This document shows, piece after piece, positions 63,952 through 64,000 of a stretch of 64,000 nucleotides of DNA (its first letter is position 1; every line of letters begins with the position of its first letter). The notes below the pieces were generated by a model, which searched no databases, was not told the DNA's origin, and was given only the letters and a program-made list of their open reading frames with translations. Made by a program: the position numbers and the translations under genes. Where the stretch lies: NCBI GenBank assembly GCA_036479015.1, contig JAZGFB010000037.1, positions 143,810 through 207,809 on the forward strand. Reading direction: 5' to 3'. This DNA comes from NVTR01 sp036479015 (GTDB lineage: Bacteria > Pseudomonadota > Alphaproteobacteria > Rhodobacterales > Rhodobacteraceae).

Positions 63952-64000
63952 AACCGACTGTCGCGCGGAGCTTTCATGTGGCGCAGCGGTGCAGTCGGTT
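63952..64000. repeat. 9-nt inverted repeat at the window end
   Basis: AACCGACTG (63952-63960) and CAGTCGGTT (63992-64000) are perfect complements separated by 31 nt, downstream of the kinase gene. The second arm touches the window edge and may extend. A small hairpin CGCC-ATTT-GGCG precedes it. It could be a terminator or the edge of a repeat element. Confidence 0.3.

Noticed and set aside
1..64000. tRNA, rRNA, CRISPR, insertion sequence or prophage
   Set aside because: I found no cloverleaf with a T-loop signature, no regularly spaced repeats, no transposase or integrase, and no phage structural genes. The gene order is typical chromosomal core plus a polysaccharide island.

Overview
The window is chromosomal DNA of an alphaproteobacterium, most likely a marine member of the Rhodobacterales (Roseobacter-like). 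This is inferred from gene families and gene order: hslO, a CoA-pyrophosphatase-type Nudix gene and a CCA-type nucleotidyltransferase followed by twin ABC exporters; marR, grx, comF, an NDUFAF5-like methyltransferase and hemH; ubiG beside a proline iminopeptidase; and succinoglycan-type ExoY/ExoA/ExoM homologues. Coding density is high, many operon genes overlap by 4 nt (ATGA or GTGA), and I saw no rRNA, tRNA, CRISPR array, transposase or phage gene.

Layout. 1-5 kb: amino-acid metabolism (class IV aminotransferase with a sulfotransferase-like partner, argG, ilvA) and a small secreted protein. 5-7.3 kb: an Hpt protein divergent from a REC-PP2C phosphatase, then a Nudix gene that overlaps the phosphatase gene antisense by 101 nt. 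7.3-16.2 kb: two housekeeping operons (hslO, Nudix, CCA enzyme; then two ABC exporters, a P-loop kinase and an RNA methyltransferase) and an L,D-transpeptidase lipoprotein. 16.2-22 kb (minus strand): a fused 5-oxoprolinase and a DEAD-box helicase. 22-30 kb: assimilatory nitrate reduction (nirB, nirD, nasA, nitrate transporter) with a divergent LysR regulator. 30-37 kb: a fatty-acid desaturase divergent from an ArgP-like LysR, an AT-rich stretch with several inverted repeats, a Gtr-like glycosyl-transfer operon, and a double-CDGSH iron-sulfur protein. 37-44.7 kb: peptidase, ubiG, marR, glutaredoxin, comF, methyltransferase, hemH, a tandem pair of near-identical 62-residue membrane proteins, an L,D-transpeptidase and a CAP-domain lipoprotein. 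44.9-56.3 kb: an exopolysaccharide cluster with two sulfotransferases, suggesting a sulfated polymer. 56.4-63.9 kb: a 1350-residue membrane fusion protein divergent from a PhnD-like binding protein and a hybrid histidine kinase.

The best candidate for something undescribed is the last block. The 1350-residue protein joins two rhodanese domains, a YidC/Oxa1-like membrane segment, and an ATP-grasp plus swivelling-histidine phosphotransferase that lacks the PEP-binding barrel of PEP synthase, the layout of rifampicin phosphotransferase-like enzymes. The divergent binding protein and two-receiver kinase look like its sensing arm. This functional link is inference from gene context.
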